This document shows, one piece after another, positions 6,819 to 8,887 of a stretch of DNA of 8,887 bases. This DNA comes from Candidatus Firestonebacteria bacterium RIFOXYA2_FULL_40_8 (GTDB lineage: Bacteria; Oederibacteriota; D2-FULL-39-29), in NCBI GenBank assembly GCA_001778355.1, contig MFGS01000088.1, positions 1 to 8,887 on the forward strand, given 5' to 3'. Below the pieces are notes generated by a model, which saw nothing but the letters and a program-made list of their open reading frames with translations, did no database searches and was not told where the DNA came from. Positions within the stretch are counted from its first letter, which is position 1; the number at the start of each line of letters is the position of its first letter. The position numbers and the translations under genes are program-made.

Positions 6819-7922
6819 TTATTTTTCCAGTTCAAACGCCTTAAGTCCTTTCACCATTGCTTCGGGTTTGGCACAGGTTGTCGAGAGCATTATGTGTTTT
6901 CCTTTTTCCGAGGCCTCGTGCAGGGATTGCATTACATCAAGGACATGGAAGGCAAGCTCTCCGCTCGCTCTGTGTTTCCGGCCGCTCATTAACGCATAAG
7001 CCATGTCTGCAACGCCCAACCCCCGTGAATTATCGGAATACCCGTAAGTAAGCGCGATATCTTCCCATTCACCTTTGTTGCTTCTTTTTATTTTTACAGG
7101 ACCGTTGAACGTATTTGGATCAGGAACGGAGATCGTACCTTTTTCACAGTAAATTTCCATCCTGGGCAAACCCGCTGCTTTTACATCAAATGACACAATA
7201 ATAGTACCTACGGCGCCTGCTTTGAAATCAAGCACGCCCGCAACGTGCGTGGGAACTTCTACTTTTATTCTTTTACCTTTTTTCGGTTCACTTCCCTTAA
7301 TCCTTTCCTTAAAAGATATTTGAGCTGAACTTGTCACTCTTTTAACCGGACCTATAAGATTTACAAGCGCGGTAATATAGTAAGGACCCATATCAAAAAG
7401 AGGGCCGCCGCCCTTTTGATAGAAAAACTCCGGATTTGGATGCCAGCCTTCAGGTCCGGCTCCCATCAAAAATGCTGTTGCTGCAACAGGTCTTCCAATC
7501 TCTCCGGAGTCAATAATCCTTCTGACCGTCTGCAGTCCGGCGCCCATAAAAGTATCCGGCGCGCAACCGACTAAAACACCTTTTTTCTTTGCCGAAGTTA
7601 TGATCTTTTTTCCGTCTTCTCTTGTAATAGCCAGCGGTTTTTCATTGTATACACTTTTTCCCGCTCTAATGGCAGCCATAGCTACCTCTTTATGAACCTT
7701 AGGGACAGTTAGATTTACGATTATTTTTATTTCTTTATCCTTTAGCATTTTCTCGGGAGAAAGCGCCCTGAAAATACCAAACTCAGCCGCTTTGGCTTCC
7801 GCTCTTTTTAAATCAATATCGGATACCGCCACAAGATCCACCGATTTAAAAAGCTTAAGATTCTTCAAATATATAGAACTTATATTCCCGCAACCGATGA
7901 TACCGACCTTAACTTGCTTCAT
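6819..7922 (-). CDS. Gfo/Idh/MocA family NAD(P)-dependent oxidoreductase
   Basis: A 367-residue cytoplasmic dehydrogenase of usual length. Residues 1-120 form the Rossmann nucleotide-binding domain: GIIGCGNIS (7-15), an acidic residue in SDID (34-37) that fits NAD over NADP, and the EKP motif at 94-96 with the active-site Lys K95. The C-terminal alpha/beta domain (about 125-360) has GGGPLFDMGPYYITALVNLIGPV (171-193 region), where D177 is kept but the usual catalytic His position is Tyr, as in one subgroup of the family. Substrates in the family are mostly sugars, inositols or amino-sugars; this one cannot be named. The start is well supported by AAAGGAGGAG about 5 nt upstream. The gene probably has its own regulated promoter (8007-7980) with an overlapping palindrome. 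No transporter or regulator gene for it is in view. Confidence 0.92.
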   Translation of the reverse strand: MKQVKVGIIGCGNISSIYLKNLKLFKSVDLVAVSDIDLKRAEAKAAEFGIFRALSPEKMLKDKEIKIIVNLTVPKVHKEVAMAAIRAGKSVYNEKPLAITREDGKKIITSAKKKGVLVGCAPDTFMGAGLQTVRRIIDSGEIGRPVAATAFLMGAGPEGWHPNPEFFYQKGGGPLFDMGPYYITALVNLIGPVKRVTSSAQISFKERIKGSEPKKGKRIKVEVPTHVAGVLDFKAGAVGTIIVSFDVKAAGLPRMEIYCEKGTISVPDPNTFNGPVKIKRSNKGEWEDIALTYGYSDNSRGLGVADMAYALMSGRKHRASGELAFHVLDVMQSLHEASEKGKHIMLSTTCAKPEAMVKGLKAFELEK

Positions 7923-7952
7923 AATAACTCCTCCTTTAAATTGCTATAACAC

Positions 7953-7987
7953 GTCTAAAAGTCCATAAGGTCCATAAAGTCTATAAC
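7953..7987. repeat. Tandem array of degenerate 8-9 bp units (array 3)
   Basis: Units are GTCTAAAA, GTCCATAAG, GTCCATAAA and GTCTATAAC, followed by GTCTTATC. The period is 9 bp, against 10 bp in arrays 1 and 2. It lies 31 bp upstream of the Gfo/Idh/MocA start. Its last full unit contains the -10-like TATAGA of the candidate promoter on the minus strand. Confidence 0.8.
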
Positions 7988-8007
7988 GTCTTATCTCGAC
8001 TTGTCAA
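7980..8007 (-). promoter_or_regulatory. Candidate promoter for the Gfo/Idh/MocA gene
   Basis: A perfect TTGACA (8007-8002) lies 16 bp from TATAGA (7985-7980) on the minus strand. The -35 is inside the left arm of the palindrome at 8001-8020 and the -10 is inside repeat array 3. The predicted leader is about 50 nt. The -10 is only four of six matches. Confidence 0.45.
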
Positions 8008-8020
8008 CGGATGTTGACAA
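8001..8020. promoter_or_regulatory. Operator-like perfect palindrome TTGTCAAC-N4-GTTGACAA
   Basis: Two 8-bp arms match perfectly around the spacer GGAT. The palindrome covers the -35 box of the oxidoreductase promoter, so a bound dimeric repressor would block it. Neither strand has a T-run after the hairpin, which argues against a terminator. An outer pair TCTCGA (7994-7999) and TCGAGA (8038-8043) flanks it asymmetrically. I do not recognise the regulator family. Confidence 0.6.
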
Positions 8021-8070
8021 ATATAATATCAATCCTATCGAGAAAAGCTTTGCTTACATTAAATAGTCAA

Positions 8071-8084
8071 TCGTAAATCGTAAA
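8071..8084. repeat. Two tandem TCGTAAA heptamers
   Basis: Perfect adjacent 7-bp copies lie 7 bp beyond the stop codon of the DUF401 gene and are followed by TTCAAA. They share GTAAA and the 7-bp period with the CTGTAAA pair at 5166-5179. Confidence 0.6.
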
Positions 8085-8091
8085 TTCAAAT

Positions 8092-8887
8092 CTATCCTAT
8101 CAACTTATGTATCAATAACCCCAGTCCCATCGTCACGGGTATTGCAAACAGCAGGTATTTGTACACGCGGTTTATATCTGTTTTAAAGTACTCACAAGTT
8201 AGAAGATAGCACAAATGAACGGGCGAAAGCAAGACCCCGAAATACCCGGACATAAAAGCAAGAGAAACCAGCGGCAAGGAAACTACTCCCTGAGTAGTGA
8301 TAAGCGGAAGAAGCAAGGGGAAAGTTACAGCCACATATGCCTGCACCACTCCCGTTAGAAGCCCTACAATAAAAGGCATCGCCATAAGAAGTATTGTCAA
8401 AGGAAGTTTTACAACCGCAAAAAAATCAACAATTCCCTTTATTGCCCCGCTTACTTCAAGCATGTTCTTAAAGAACATTACTCCTGTGATCATAATAATT
8501 ATATTCAAACTGAAGGCTTCTTTAAGATACCTCATAAGGTTCTTACCGTTAATTTGATAAAGAAAAAGCTGGGCAACAACCACAATAAAAAGCGAGAACA
8601 TAAGCGGCTGTTTAAATATTAATACCGCAAGGATAATAAATATGACAGGAAAGATCCCTTCAGAAAGCGATAGAATATGCTGGCCTGAATTTTTATCCGT
8701 ATCAGCCTGCCTTACGAGTTTCGGGACGCCCCAAAATGCTATTAGCCCTCCGAGTATCAGCATAAGAATAAAATATACGGCTTGATATTTACTTAAGTCA
8801 CCGAGAGCTACACGCGCAAGCATTGCGGCAAAAATAGTGCCGGGATAAAGGGGAAAAACCGGTTCCCAGATATGTCTGAACCAGTAA
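8092..8887 (-). CDS. DUF401 family multi-pass membrane protein, 5' partial
   Basis: The last 264 residues of a membrane protein whose start lies beyond the right edge; the frame is open to the end, so the ATG at 8823 is internal. Full DUF401 proteins are about 400 residues. Seen: the upstream stretch WEPVFPLYPGTIFAA, then about seven hydrophobic segments, and the C-terminal signature TFPLLLPLI, AFMSGYFGVLLSPVHLCYLLTCEYF, followed by a last helix ending in LIHKLIG. The architecture resembles ion or organic-acid permeases of the IT superfamily, with a helix-breaking SPVHLC segment that could form a substrate site; the substrate is unknown. It is separated from the next gene by 169 bp holding repeats and a palindrome, so it likely ends its own transcript. 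Confidence 0.88.
   Translation of the reverse strand, partial: YWFRHIWEPVFPLYPGTIFAAMLARVALGDLSKYQAVYFILMLILGGLIAFWGVPKLVRQADTDKNSGQHILSLSEGIFPVIFIILAVLIFKQPLMFSLFIVVVAQLFLYQINGKNLMRYLKEAFSLNIIIMITGVMFFKNMLEVSGAIKGIVDFFAVVKLPLTILLMAMPFIVGLLTGVVQAYVAVTFPLLLPLITTQGVVSLPLVSLAFMSGYFGVLLSPVHLCYLLTCEYFKTDINRVYKYLLFAIPVTMGLGLLIHKLIG

Noticed and set aside
8001..8020. Palindrome as an intrinsic terminator for the DUF401 gene
   Set aside because: There is no T-run after the stem on either strand, and the arm contains a TTGACA box, so an operator fits better.
8022..8027. TATAAT on the plus strand as a promoter for antisense transcription
   Set aside because: The only -35 match (TTGTCA at 8001-8006) gives a 15-bp spacer, and no plus-strand gene follows.
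8092..8823. DUF401 gene as a complete 243-residue protein starting at 8823
   Set aside because: The frame stays open to the window edge and the upstream residues (WEPVFPLYPG) fit the family, so the gene is cut by the edge.

Overview
All eight genes lie on the minus strand, so transcription runs from position 8887 towards position 1. The sequence is AT-leaning with short intergenic gaps and standard Shine-Dalgarno sites. A PorV/PorQ-type outer-membrane barrel joined to CsgG-like domains shows a Gram-negative, double-membrane bacterium. Together with a ferredoxin-fused corrinoid-activator-like ATPase, paired M42 aminopeptidases and an anaerobe-type gene mix, this suggests an anaerobic, poorly cultured lineage of the Elusimicrobiota, Omnitrophota or Firestonebacteria kind. 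That placement is an inference from gene content, not something the sequence proves.

Layout in the direction of transcription (right to left): the end of a DUF401 multi-pass membrane protein (8887-8092, 5' partial). Next a regulatory gap with a perfect 8+8 palindrome over a TTGACA -35 box and a short-period repeat array. Then a Gfo/Idh/MocA oxidoreductase (7922-6819), a second repeat array, a DJ-1/PfpI protein (6692-6168) and a gap with a good extended -10 promoter. A DUF3307 membrane protein (5964-5254) follows. Beyond a promoter and GTTACGGGT repeats come two M42 peptidase paralogues sharing a 4-bp stop/start overlap (5049-3976 and 3979-2906). A third repeat array and overlapping promoters then precede a secreted PorV-like barrel with two CsgG-like domains (2769-940). 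Its stop overlaps the start of an iron-sulfur ASKHA protein of the RACo type (943-1), which runs off the left edge.

The gene pairs with overlapping stop and start codons (M42-M42 and PorV/CsgG-RACo-like) are probably each co-transcribed and translationally coupled. The other genes look like separate units. No pathway links them all. The most interesting signals are the repeated 9-10 bp units in three gaps, the operator-like palindrome upstream of the oxidoreductase, and the coupling of an envelope protein to a corrinoid-activator-like protein. No RNA gene, CRISPR array, insertion sequence or phage gene was seen, and no gap exceeds 300 bases.
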